From contig UPZS01000009.1 in assembly GCA_900538905.1 (NCBI GenBank), positions 1-52,111 on the forward strand: a DNA stretch of 52,111 nucleotides. Direction: 5' to 3'. Both the position numbers and the translations under genes were made by a program. The stretch comes from an uncultured Sutterella sp. Lineage in GTDB: Bacteria; Pseudomonadota; Gammaproteobacteria; Burkholderiales; Burkholderiaceae_F. The number at the start of each line of letters is the position of its first letter. The first letter of the stretch is position 1. Under the pieces are notes generated by a model. It searched no databases. It was not told the origin of the DNA and worked only from the letters and a program-made list of their open reading frames with translations. Positions 37,454-45,684 of this stretch are shown one piece after another.

Positions 37454-37484
37454 CTTTACAAAGAAGGGCAAAAGTTTTGTAAAG
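37454..37484. promoter_or_regulatory. 9-bp inverted repeat between export operon and two-component genes
   Basis: CTTTACAAA at 37454-37462 and TTTGTAAAG at 37476-37484 are perfect inverted copies, with centres 22 bases apart, two helical turns. It lies 73 bases before the efflux channel gene and about 160 before the response-regulator gene. Each arm contains GTAAA, the CpxR half-site, but inverted and not as the direct repeat known for CpxR. Confidence 0.6.
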
Positions 37485-37645
37485 CTACGCAAATTTCGAC
37501 TTCAGTACAATGCCGAATCCGCACAAACGGTTTTGCTTGTGCAATTATCTTGACACAGAGCCTCGGCATTGAGAGAACGCCGGGGGAGTTTTTTCGCAAA
37601 ACTATTCGACTGCGATCGCTTGTTTCAGTTTTCGGGAGCTTTTTT

Positions 37646-38341
37646 ATGTACGCACGTCCTTCGAAAATCCTCATCATCGACGACGACGTTGAACTCGTCA
37701 CGCTGCTCGTCGACTATTTCACGCTCGAAGGATTCGAAGCCTCGCCCGCACACTCGGGCATCGAGGGGCTGCAAGTCCTTGAACACAAAGAATTCGACCT
37801 CATCATTCTCGACGTTATGATGCCCGGCATCTCCGGCGTCGAGACTCTTCAGCGTATCCGTGAGAAGTGGCGTACTCCCGTACTCATGCTCACTGCCCGC
37901 GGCGATCCTGTCGACCGCATTCTCGGTTTAGAGCTCGGAGCAGACGACTACGTTCCGAAGCCCTGCTCGCCGCGCGAACTCGTCGCACGCATCCGCGCCA
38001 TCCTGCGCCGCGTGGCAGGTAACGAGAGCAACCGCGGTCCGGTACAGGTAGGCAAACTACAGATTGACCTGGCACAACGCCGTGCTCATTACGACGGCAA
38101 GCAGATTCCACTCACAGGAACAGAACTTTCTCTGCTTGAAATGCTTGCTCGCTCCGCAGGCCAGCCTGTTCCCAAAACGGAAATTTATCCGCGTATATTG
38201 GGTCGTCCCATGGGGCGTTACGACCGCGCCATTGATGTACACATCAGCGCCATCCGCCACAAGCTCGCTCAGGAAGGCGTTGAGGGGATTGCCATCGAAA
38301 GCGTGCGAGGTGTCGGCTATCAGCTCGTGCGTTTGGACTAA
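37646..38341 (+). CDS. CpxR-like response regulator (OmpR family)
   Basis: Transcription regulator activated by phosphorylation. 231 residues. The receiver domain has acidic residues in LIIDDDVE, phospho-acceptor D56 (LIILDVMMPG) and conserved K105 (DYVPKPC, with Cys where Phe is common). A winged-helix OmpR domain follows from about 135, with DRAIDVHISAIRHKL and RGVGYQLV closely resembling CpxR. The frame opens at 37550, but GGGAG at 37634-37638 and the receiver fold put the start at ATG 37646. It abuts the kinase gene and is divergent from the export operon, the likely target. Confidence 0.92.
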   Translation: MYARPSKILIIDDDVELVTLLVDYFTLEGFEASPAHSGIEGLQVLEHKEFDLIILDVMMPGISGVETLQRIREKWRTPVLMLTARGDPVDRILGLELGADDYVPKPCSPRELVARIRAILRRVAGNESNRGPVQVGKLQIDLAQRRAHYDGKQIPLTGTELSLLEMLARSAGQPVPKTEIYPRILGRPMGRYDRAIDVHISAIRHKLAQEGVEGIAIESVRGVGYQLVRLD

Positions 38342-38362
38342 TTGCAAAGGATCTTCGGTTTG

Positions 38363-39745
38363 GTGCGTTTGAACTCCGTCAGCGGCATTTTCTTCCGCTT
38401 CTTTGCCGGTATCTGGCTCACGCTTCTGCTCGTGGGAGCTTTGGTTTGGGGGGCCTCTTCTTTTTTTACTGAGGCACCTTCGAATTACGGTTCCTTTGAG
38501 CGCAGTCCGGCCGCTGAGCGCGCAATTGGCACGGCACTGGGCATTGCCCGCTGGGGCGGGGAAGATGCCCTGATCACTTGGCTCAAAGATCCCGAAGTCA
38601 ACACTCGCCCTGAAGTTTTTGTCTTGGATCCTTTCGGGCACGAAATTTCCGGGCGCTCCATACCTCAAAAAGCGGCAGAGAGTCTGGCAAATTCCGGTCC
38701 CCAGGAAGGCGTTTATACGATGCGGGGACACGGCCGACACATGCGACCGTTCCAAGGCTACCGATTCTTTGCCGTACGCACCGACATTCCGCCGAGCCCC
38801 ATTCGACTCATCATGTGGAAAATGCCCTGGTGGGGCTGGGCTCTGATAGCGGCTTTGATTTCCGTGTTTGTGGCCGGCAGCGTGGCGTGGACCTCCACGC
38901 GTCCGATCAAAAAACTGCAATGGGCCATGCAAAAGGCTTCTCAAGGTGTCTTTGACGTTCGCATTGCCAACGAAGTTGGGCACGAACACGATGAAATCGG
39001 TGAACTCGCCCGTCAGTTTGACGCCATGGCCGAACGCATTCACGGACTTTTTGACCGACAAAAACGGCTCTTTCACGACGTAAGTCATGAGCTGCGCAGC
39101 CCACTGGCTCGCATTTCGGTGGCCGTCGAGCTGGCGGAAAAATCACCGGAAAAAGCACATGAGTTTTTGCAGCGCATCGAAGGCGACGTCCAAGTTCTCA
39201 ATGCCATGGTCGATGAACTGCTCACCTACGCTCGTCTTGATGAAAACGCCGTGATTCACTTCGAGCGAACCGATCTGGTACCGCTTCTGGAGGCCATCAC
39301 CGACGACGCCGATTTCGAAGGGTCGGCTACGGGAACGCACGTCACGCTGCAGTCCCCCGACTCGATCCAAATGAATATGCATGTCGATTCGCTCATGCGT
39401 GCCGTTGAGAATCTGGTGCGCAACGCTCTGCGGTATTCGGGCCCGGGTCAGCAGGTTTCCGTTGTAGCCAAAGAAGAAAACGAGCACGTTGTGATCACGG
39501 TCACCGACAGCGGTCCCGGTATGGATCCTTCCGAACTGGAAAAGATTTTCGATCCGTTCGTACGCGGCAAAAATCAACCCACGGGCGGAGGTTTTGGTCT
39601 GGGCCTGGCGATCGCCAAACGCGCGGTGCAACGCCACGGCGGCACTCTTACGGCAACAAATGTCAAACCTCACGGACTTTGCATGCGCATCGACATTCCG
39701 CTGACCGGTCCCAATGCCGTCACCTCATCTACGGCAACCGTCTAA
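38363..39745 (+). CDS. CpxA-like sensor histidine kinase
   Basis: Inner-membrane envelope sensor. About 460 residues: helix 1 (about 9-32), a short periplasmic domain with a His-rich patch (RGHGRHMRP), helix 2 (about 155-175), a HAMP region starting TSTRPIKKL, the phospho-acceptor H242 in HDVSHELRSPLARI, and the ATPase domain with N box ENLVRNALRYSG, G1 DSGPGMD and G2 GGGFGLGLAIAKR. No ATG is suitable. A TTG at 38342 lies directly after the regulator stop, but AGGA at 38347-38350 better fits TTG 38360 or GTG 38363. Confidence 0.9.
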   Translation: MRLNSVSGIFFRFFAGIWLTLLLVGALVWGASSFFTEAPSNYGSFERSPAAERAIGTALGIARWGGEDALITWLKDPEVNTRPEVFVLDPFGHEISGRSIPQKAAESLANSGPQEGVYTMRGHGRHMRPFQGYRFFAVRTDIPPSPIRLIMWKMPWWGWALIAALISVFVAGSVAWTSTRPIKKLQWAMQKASQGVFDVRIANEVGHEHDEIGELARQFDAMAERIHGLFDRQKRLFHDVSHELRSPLARISVAVELAEKSPEKAHEFLQRIEGDVQVLNAMVDELLTYARLDENAVIHFERTDLVPLLEAITDDADFEGSATGTHVTLQSPDSIQMNMHVDSLMRAVENLVRNALRYSGPGQQVSVVAKEENEHVVITVTDSGPGMDPSELEKIFDPFVRGKNQPTGGGFGLGLAIAKRAVQRHGGTLTATNVKPHGLCMRIDIPLTGPNAVTSSTATV

Positions 39746-39748
39746 GAT

Positions 39749-39777
39749 AGAGAAAGGCGCAGGAAACGCCTTTCTCT
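39749..39777. terminator. Hairpin between the sensor kinase gene and hisN
   Basis: Perfect 11-bp stem AGAGAAAGGCG (39749-39759) with CGCCTTTCTCT (39767-39777), starting within a few bases of the kinase stop. The following bases (GTAGTCAAAAA) are not a T-tract on either strand, so it may be a weak bidirectional terminator between convergent genes. Confidence 0.6.
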
Positions 39778-39840
39778 GTAGTCAAAAACCAGATATTTCG
39801 GAAATTATTTCCCCGAACTTCTCATTTTCTTATCCTGAAG

Positions 39841-40740
39841 TCAAAGAGGAAGTCCGTCACCTGCTCGGTTGAGCAAGGCAATCACTTCGCCGTGAATGCC
39901 GCCAGCCGTGCACACAGCCGACAGGTCCTTGAGCGGATTGCCGCCGGTCATTGACGTAAGCGTGCCTCCAGCACCTTCCACGACCGGCAAAAGCGCAGCG
40001 ATGTCCCAATAGCTCAAATCGGGATCAATCATGATGTCGGCTCCGCCCGAAGCCACGGCAAAGTAGCCGAAGCAATCGCCAAAAGTACGGTAGAGTTTGA
40101 CGACATCGATCAGCTTTTGAATTCGCACGTCACCTTTTTGCTCCCCTGTCGTCCAGTGACTCGTTGCCAGAAGCGTTGCCTCGGACAACTGAGTGCAGTT
40201 ACGCACATGAAGAGGACGAACCAAGGGACTGATGCCGTTGTCGTAGTAAAGCGTGGTGCCCGAAAGCGATCCCACCGTGCGTACGCGCGCCGCAGGATGA
40301 CTGACGGACGAGAGAATCGGCCTGAAGCCCGCACCGTCGTCGCGCTCCAACGCGATCAGCGTGCCGAAAAGAAAGCTGTTCGTGATAAAGCTGCGGGTGC
40401 CGTCAATCGGATCCAGAATCCAGCGATAGCGAACGCCGTCAACTTCTTCGCTTTCTTTGATGCCAAATTCCTCGCCGAAAATTCCATGCTTCGGGTAACG
40501 CGCTTCAATGAGCTTGCGCATGACGGCTTCGGCTTGTTTATCGGCCTGTGTCACGGGCGTGCCGTTGTCCTTGTCGTCAACCTCGATGCCACGCAAAAAT
40601 CTTGCTGAAATCTCAGCAAAGGAAGCATCCAAAAGCTCAAAAAGAAACGGCGTGAAACGCTCGATTTCCGCCGGCGTTGCCGGCGCGCAATAGCGAGTGG
40701 CGGTCACTGCGGAACTCCCAAAAGAATCGCAATCTGTCAT
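39841..40740 (-). CDS. hisN: Inositol monophosphatase-family phosphatase, probable histidinol-phosphatase
   Basis: Magnesium-dependent phosphatase; the HisN branch removes phosphate from histidinol phosphate in histidine synthesis. 299 residues. Metal-site motifs are GEEFG, DPIDGTRSFI and the late WDIAALLPVVEGAGG. DGTRSFI, in place of DGTxNF, is characteristic of the HisN subgroup, but inositol or nucleotide phosphatase activity cannot be excluded. AGGA lies seven bases before the ATG. No other his genes are near. Confidence 0.82.
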   Translation of the reverse strand: MTDCDSFGSSAVTATRYCAPATPAEIERFTPFLFELLDASFAEISARFLRGIEVDDKDNGTPVTQADKQAEAVMRKLIEARYPKHGIFGEEFGIKESEEVDGVRYRWILDPIDGTRSFITNSFLFGTLIALERDDGAGFRPILSSVSHPAARVRTVGSLSGTTLYYDNGISPLVRPLHVRNCTQLSEATLLATSHWTTGEQKGDVRIQKLIDVVKLYRTFGDCFGYFAVASGGADIMIDPDLSYWDIAALLPVVEGAGGTLTSMTGGNPLKDLSAVCTAGGIHGEVIALLNRAGDGLPL

Positions 40741-40810
40741 TTCGAATCCTAACGCTAAAAATCGTGTCTTAAGAAAACCAAACGGGTAATTTGTTGCGGC
40801 ATTGTGACCG

Positions 40811-40847
40811 ATAGATATGTCCTATCCATGACATTGAAACCGCCTCT
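40811..40847. promoter_or_regulatory. Candidate OxyR operator between hisN and ahpC
   Basis: Four tetrads with exact 7-base spacing: ATAG-N7-CTAT-N7-ATTG-N7-CTCT, 14 of 16 positions matching the OxyR pattern ATAG-CTAT-ATAG-CTAT. A -35-like TTGCAC follows at 40851-40856, with a weak -10 about 17 bases on, reading towards ahpC; this would give a leader near 190 bases. It also lies 71 bases upstream of hisN. The remainder of the 337-base gap is AT-rich without other clear signals. Confidence 0.55.
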
Positions 40848-41077
40848 ATTTTGCACTACCGCCCAGTCGCTGCACATAGACACTTTTCCCTTTCTTTTCA
40901 GCGTCTTACATCGTTTTAAAAATCACTAGTAACGATTTCTCACATCCCCATCGGCTTTTTCTTTTTTTACCACCCCTTTTACACCGGTGCTTCTGATAGA
41001 TTTTTCACACACGATGAGCGGCAACAAACCGCAAATCACACCAGTTTGAAATCCCGTTTTTTGTAAGGAATACTCCG

Positions 41078-41641
41078 ATGTCCATTCTTCGCACCGAAGT
41101 TCTCCCGTTCAAGGCCACCGCTTTCAAGGATGGCGACTTCATCAACATTTCCGAAGCCGATCTCCACGGCAAGTGGTCCGTCGTCTTCTTCTATCCGGCA
41201 GATTTCACGTTCGTCTGCCCGACCGAACTCGAAGATCTCGCCGAGCACTACGAAGAGTTTCAGAAGCGCGGCGTTGAAATCTATTCCGTATCCACGGACA
41301 CTCACTTCACGCACATGGCCTGGCACGGTTCGAGCCCGGCTGTCGGCAAGGTGCGCTTCCCGATGGTGGGTGACCCCACGGGCGTGATCTGCCGCAACTT
41401 CGGCGTCATGATCGAAGAAGCCGGTCTTGCCGAACGCGGCACCTTCGTGATCAACCCCGAAGGCAAGATTGTGGCCTGTGAAATCCACGACGGCGGCATC
41501 GGCCGCGACGCATCCGAACTGTTGCGCAAGGTAGAAGCCGCTCAATACGTTGCAGCCAACCCCGGTGAAGTCTGCCCGGCTCGCTGGCGTCCGGGTGCTC
41601 AAACGCTCAAGCCTTCTGCAGAACTGGTTGGCAAACTTTAA
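41078..41641 (+). CDS. ahpC: Alkyl hydroperoxide reductase peroxiredoxin AhpC
   Basis: Typical two-cysteine peroxiredoxin that reduces hydrogen and organic peroxides. 187 residues, equal to E. coli AhpC. Peroxidatic C47 in DFTFVCPTEL, resolving C166 in GEVCPARW, with the thiol-activating Arg in the GLAERGTFVI region. TAAGGAA lies upstream of the ATG. The reductase partner gene ahpF is not adjacent, so electrons come from a distant gene or thioredoxin. An OxyR-like site lies 230 bases upstream. Confidence 0.97.
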   Translation: MSILRTEVLPFKATAFKDGDFINISEADLHGKWSVVFFYPADFTFVCPTELEDLAEHYEEFQKRGVEIYSVSTDTHFTHMAWHGSSPAVGKVRFPMVGDPTGVICRNFGVMIEEAGLAERGTFVINPEGKIVACEIHDGGIGRDASELLRKVEAAQYVAANPGEVCPARWRPGAQTLKPSAELVGKL

Positions 41642-41653
41642 TCTGACTCTTTC

Positions 41654-41711
41654 CCAATCAGTAGTCTGATTGGAATTTGCGGCAGACGTCCGGTGCGTCT
41701 GCCGCTTTTTT
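41654..41711 (+). terminator. Tandem hairpins and terminator after ahpC
   Basis: First hairpin CCAATCAG-TAGT-CTGATTGG (41654-41673). Second: GCGGCAGACG (41679-41688) with CGTCTGCCGC (41696-41705), both perfect, followed by six Ts. Confidence 0.92.
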
Positions 41712-41830
41712 CTTGTCATCGTTTTTACACAAAACCATCACTGTTTCGACACACCTTCCGATTATCGTTGCGGCGTCTTTGAAAAGAACAAAGAAACACC
41801 ACACTGGTTCCCTACTTCAGGATGATAAAA

Positions 41831-42865
41831 ATGACTACTATCAGTCGCCGCAACTTCGGCAAATTAGCTTTTGGTTCCGCTTTGATGATGAGCGGTTTCG
41901 GCTTCACAAACGTTTTTGCGCAAACCGGCAAAACCGCCATCTGCTACAACGTTCCTGCTGAATGGGCCGGCTGGGGCAATATGCTTCAGCTCATTGCCAA
42001 AGAAACCGGCATCAACGTGCCCATCGATAACAAAAATTCCGGTCAATCGGTCTCTCAAGTCATCGCCGAAGCCAAAAATCCTGTAGCCGACGCTATGTAC
42101 CTCGGCATTTCCTTTGCCATCAATGCCAAAAAAGCCGGCATCATCGAACCCTTCAAGGGCAAAGGCTGGCAGTCTGTTCCGGATAATCTCAAGGATCCCG
42201 ACGGTTACTGGGTTTCCATCCACGCAGGCACTGTCGGCTTCATGGTCAACAAAGAAGCGTTGGGCGATGTTCCGGTCCCGAAGAGTTGGAAAGATTTGTT
42301 GGATCCGAAATACGACGGCATGGTCGGCTTCCTGGATCCGTCTTCCGCATTTGTCGGCTATGCCTGTGCCGTTGCCGCAAACCAGGCATTAGGCGGCTCG
42401 CTTGATAACTTCAAACCCGGCATTGAGTTCTATAAGAAGCTTCTTGAAAACCACCCGATCATTCCGAAGCAGACGGCATACGCTCGCTGCCTGTCCGGTG
42501 AAATTCCGATTCTGTTTGACTATGACTTCGATGCCTATCGAGCCAAATACACCGACAAGGCGCCGATTGAGTTTGTCATCCCCCAGGAAGGCACGATTCA
42601 GGTTCCGTACGTGATGTGCATGGTTAAGAACGCGCCGCACCGAGAAAACGGGCAGGCTGTGATCGATTTTGTTCTCAGCGAAAAAGGTCAGCAGTTCTGG
42701 GCTGAAAACTATCTGCGTCCGGTTCTCGGCGAACTGCCGGCTTCCGCTAAGGAAAAATTCCTGCCGGATTCGGAATACAAACGTGCAATCGGCATTGACT
42801 ATGCCCGCATGGCTGCCGTGCAGGAAAGTTTCGGCGAAGCCTACCTCAAAGCCACCAAGGGCTAA
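41831..42865 (+). CDS. ABC transporter periplasmic binding protein with Tat signal
   Basis: Substrate-capture subunit of the following importer. 344 residues from ATG 41831, which has AGGA eight bases upstream; ATG 41822 is an alternative. The N-terminus ISRRNFGKLAFGSALMM is a twin-arginine (Tat) signal with cleavage likely after VFA, so the protein is probably exported folded. The mature part follows the iron/thiamine/phosphonate (FbpA/PhnS-like) fold, with NKEALGDVPVPKSWKDLLD as a family block. The substrate is not evident; the operon's phosphodiesterase suggests an organic phosphate ester. It is about 190 bases from the ahpC stop, beyond a terminator. Confidence 0.85.
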   Translation: MTTISRRNFGKLAFGSALMMSGFGFTNVFAQTGKTAICYNVPAEWAGWGNMLQLIAKETGINVPIDNKNSGQSVSQVIAEAKNPVADAMYLGISFAINAKKAGIIEPFKGKGWQSVPDNLKDPDGYWVSIHAGTVGFMVNKEALGDVPVPKSWKDLLDPKYDGMVGFLDPSSAFVGYACAVAANQALGGSLDNFKPGIEFYKKLLENHPIIPKQTAYARCLSGEIPILFDYDFDAYRAKYTDKAPIEFVIPQEGTIQVPYVMCMVKNAPHRENGQAVIDFVLSEKGQQFWAENYLRPVLGELPASAKEKFLPDSEYKRAIGIDYARMAAVQESFGEAYLKATKG

Positions 42866-42885
42866 TCAAAGCATTGAGAGTCACT

Positions 42886-43701
42886 ATGAAATCCCGTTCT
42901 ACGTGGCTCTATCTGCTTCCGGCGATCACCATTCTGGCAGCGTTTTTTGTGCTGCCGGTGGTGAGACTTATTCCGGCATCCGTGTCGTCGGAAAGCGGCT
43001 TAGGGCTTTATCTAGAAATCATCACCAATCCCCGCTACAGCACAAGCGTCCTGTCGACCATTGTGCTTTCCGTCTTTGTGACGCTTGCCAGCCTTTTCGT
43101 GGGAGGCCTGAGCGGGCTTTTTCTCGAACGCCACCGTTTTTGGGGACGTGATGCGGTCGTCGGACTTATCACGTTGCCGTTGTCATTTCCCGGCGTGGTG
43201 GTCGGCTTCATGATCATCATGCTCGGCGGTCGCAACGGTCTGATCGGCATGTTTACCCAAGGGTTGGGTGCCGGCAAGCTCGTGTTCGCGTACGGCATGG
43301 CAGGCCTTTTCTTGGGCTATCTCTACTTTTCGATTCCGCGCGTTGTCACCACTGTCATGGCAGCGGCAAAGAAAATGGATCCGATGTACGAGGAAGCGGC
43401 CCGAACGCTCGGAGCCTCGTCGTTCCGTATTCTCAAGGACGTCACGCTTCCAGCTCTGGCTCCTGCTCTCTTTTCCACCGGCGCGCTCTGTTTTGCGACA
43501 TCCATGGGGGCCTTCGGTACCGCCTTTACGCTTGCGACCGACATCAATGTTCTGCCGATCACGATTTACACGGAATTTACGCTTTCGGCCAACATCGCCT
43601 CTGCGGCAATGCTTTCTGTCGTTTTGGGATTGATCACTTGGATCATGCTTGTCGCAGCGCGCTACTTCTCCGGCTCCTCTACCGTTACCGGTGCCGCTTA
43701 A
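42886..43701 (+). CDS. ABC transporter permease 1 of the phosphodiester-type importer
   Basis: Inner-membrane channel subunit, 271 residues with six hydrophobic segments. The EAA loop EEAARTLGASSFRILKDVTL contacts the ATPase. A TTG at 42874 is in frame, but ATG 42886 with GAGAG seven bases upstream is preferred. It begins 20 bases after the binding-protein stop. It resembles the permeases of PhnU/PotB-like and FbpB-like importers; together with permease 2 it forms a heterodimer. Confidence 0.87.
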   Translation: MKSRSTWLYLLPAITILAAFFVLPVVRLIPASVSSESGLGLYLEIITNPRYSTSVLSTIVLSVFVTLASLFVGGLSGLFLERHRFWGRDAVVGLITLPLSFPGVVVGFMIIMLGGRNGLIGMFTQGLGAGKLVFAYGMAGLFLGYLYFSIPRVVTTVMAAAKKMDPMYEEAARTLGASSFRILKDVTLPALAPALFSTGALCFATSMGAFGTAFTLATDINVLPITIYTEFTLSANIASAAMLSVVLGLITWIMLVAARYFSGSSTVTGAA

Positions 43702-43716
43702 GAACAGGAGCAAACA

Positions 43717-44535
43717 ATGTCAGCAAAAAAATCCTTTAACGGCGCTGTTTGTTTTGAAGCAGCTCTAACCGGACTTACGCTCCTGTTTTTGATGGTACCC
43801 GTGATCCAAATGGTCATCACGGCCTTTACAGTCAACGCTTTTCGCGGCATCAAATCCGGACTCACCACACAGTGGCTCGTCAAAGTTCTCGAACTGTACG
43901 GCGATACGATTGTCAGAAGTCTTGGGCTTGCTCTGATGACGCTCATCGTCTGCGTCATCGTCGGTGTTCCTGCCGCTTGGGTCTTGGTGCGTGAACAGCG
44001 AAAGCGTTGGGCTGCTTTTGTCGAAGAGGCATTCATCCTGCCGCTTTCGATGCCGGGGCTGGCAGTTGGTCTGGGCATTCTGCTCATCTGGGGCGGATTT
44101 TCCTATTTCCGGCAGAGCATCTTCTTTCTTCTGGCCGGTCACGTCATGTTCTGTCTACCCTTCATGGTTCGTTCGGTTACTGCCGTGCTGCGCGTCGAGC
44201 CGCTTTCGCAGTATGAGGAAGCCTCGGCCACGCTCGGCGCTTCGGCCTGGACGACATTCCGAAGAGTCGTCGTCCCGGTGGCAATGCCGGGAATATTGGC
44301 GGGCGCCCTGATGGTCGTCACGGTCTCGCTCGGTGAATTCAACATTTCCTGGATGCTTCAAACCCCCTACACCAAAACGCTTCCGGTCGGCCTGGCAGAC
44401 AGCTACGCGTCAATGCGGCTGGAAGTGGGCAGCGCCTACACATTCATCTTCTTTGTCATCTTAGTGCCGCTTCTCACGCTCATGCAGAAACTTCCGGAAC
44501 GCCTGAGCAAACGCCGTGCGCTCAAAAACAAATAA
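43717..44535 (+). CDS. ABC transporter permease 2 of the phosphodiester-type importer
   Basis: 272 residues with six hydrophobic segments, partner of permease 1. The EAA loop is YEEASATLGASAWTTFRRVV, followed by VPVAMPGILAGALMV. CAGGAG lies upstream of the ATG, 15 bases after permease 1. The protein belongs to the PotC/PhnV-like branch, judged from its pairing and operon order; this is inference. Confidence 0.87.
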   Translation: MSAKKSFNGAVCFEAALTGLTLLFLMVPVIQMVITAFTVNAFRGIKSGLTTQWLVKVLELYGDTIVRSLGLALMTLIVCVIVGVPAAWVLVREQRKRWAAFVEEAFILPLSMPGLAVGLGILLIWGGFSYFRQSIFFLLAGHVMFCLPFMVRSVTAVLRVEPLSQYEEASATLGASAWTTFRRVVVPVAMPGILAGALMVVTVSLGEFNISWMLQTPYTKTLPVGLADSYASMRLEVGSAYTFIFFVILVPLLTLMQKLPERLSKRRALKNK

Positions 44536-44550
44536 GAACTGGTAAGAAAT

Positions 44551-45684
44551 ATGGATCAGAACCTCAATCCGGGACAGGAGTCTGTCTCGATCGAACTCAA
44601 AAACGTCAGCAAGCACTATGGCGAGACACTGGTGCTTACCCCCTTTTCGCTCACGATGGAAGCCGGCTGCCGTACCGTGCTGCTGGGACCTTCCGGTTGC
44701 GGCAAAACAACGCTGCTGCGCATGATTGCGGGCCTGGAAACTCCCGATGAAGGCTCTCAAATTTGGATCGGCGGAAAAGACGTAACCAACATTCCCGCCG
44801 AAAAAAGACAAATCGGTTTCATGTTCCAGTCCTATGCCCTTTTTCCCAACATGACGGTTGCTGAAAATGTGGCATACGGCCTGACAGTACGCAAAGAAGA
44901 TCCTCAAAAAATCAAAGAAACGGTCGCAAGAATGCTCGGACTCGTCAATCTTGAGCCCTACGCCGATCGTCCCGTTCAAGCACTTTCGGGCGGACAAAGG
45001 CAGCGCGTCGCTCTTGCCCGCGCATTGGCCATTCGGCCTCGCGTACTCCTTCTCGATGAGCCGTTGACTGCCCTTGACGCGCTCTTGCGACACAAAGTGC
45101 GAGAAGAGCTCGCAGTCATCCTGAAACGTTTGGGGATCACTGCCGTCATCGTCACTCATGATCAGGACGAAGCCATGGTTCTCGGCGACAAAATCGTCGT
45201 CATGCAGGGCGGCGTCATCCATCAGGCAGATACGCCTCAGAACGTTTGGGACAATCCTGCTACCGATTTTGTGGCCGGCTTTGTCGGAAACAGCAATAAG
45301 CTCAAGGGGACACTTTCGAACGGCATTTTGGATATTGACGGCGGAACGATTGCCGTCAGCGACCTTTCTCCCTCCAGCCAAGAACGCTTGAAAGGTTTGG
45401 ATCAAATGACCGTGCGAGCTTTTGTCCGTCCCGAATCAGCCAGTATTGAACTCACTACGCAACACTACAAAGAACCGGTGTTACGTGTTCCGGTCATCGT
45501 GCGCGATTTTCACTTTATGGGCAGCTTCATCCGCATTTCCGTCGAATTGAAATCGCACACCAAACTTGTGAAGGTCAATATGTCCGAAATCCCGGCCGGA
45601 ATTGAACCGGGTTGTGAAGCGACAATGATTATCCCTGCCGGTGACCTGATGGTGTTTGCAGGCAGTAAGGTTGAAGAAAAATGA
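44551..45684 (+). CDS. ABC transporter ATPase of the phosphodiester-type importer
   Basis: 377-residue cytoplasmic ATPase. Walker A GPSGCGKTTLLRM, signature LSGGQRQRVALARAL, Walker B LLLDEPLTALD, switch region VTHDQDEAM. The C-terminal third (about 240-377) is a TOBE regulatory/dimerisation domain, as in PotA, MalK and UgpC. Its stop overlaps the phosphodiesterase start by four bases (ATGA), so transporter and hydrolase are translated together. Confidence 0.92.
   Translation: MDQNLNPGQESVSIELKNVSKHYGETLVLTPFSLTMEAGCRTVLLGPSGCGKTTLLRMIAGLETPDEGSQIWIGGKDVTNIPAEKRQIGFMFQSYALFPNMTVAENVAYGLTVRKEDPQKIKETVARMLGLVNLEPYADRPVQALSGGQRQRVALARALAIRPRVLLLDEPLTALDALLRHKVREELAVILKRLGITAVIVTHDQDEAMVLGDKIVVMQGGVIHQADTPQNVWDNPATDFVAGFVGNSNKLKGTLSNGILDIDGGTIAVSDLSPSSQERLKGLDQMTVRAFVRPESASIELTTQHYKEPVLRVPVIVRDFHFMGSFIRISVELKSHTKLVKVNMSEIPAGIEPGCEATMIIPAGDLMVFAGSKVEEK

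Noticed and set aside
37550..37645. N-terminal extension of the response regulator
   Set aside because: The extension would add 32 residues before the receiver fold; a good ribosome binding site lies before ATG 37646.
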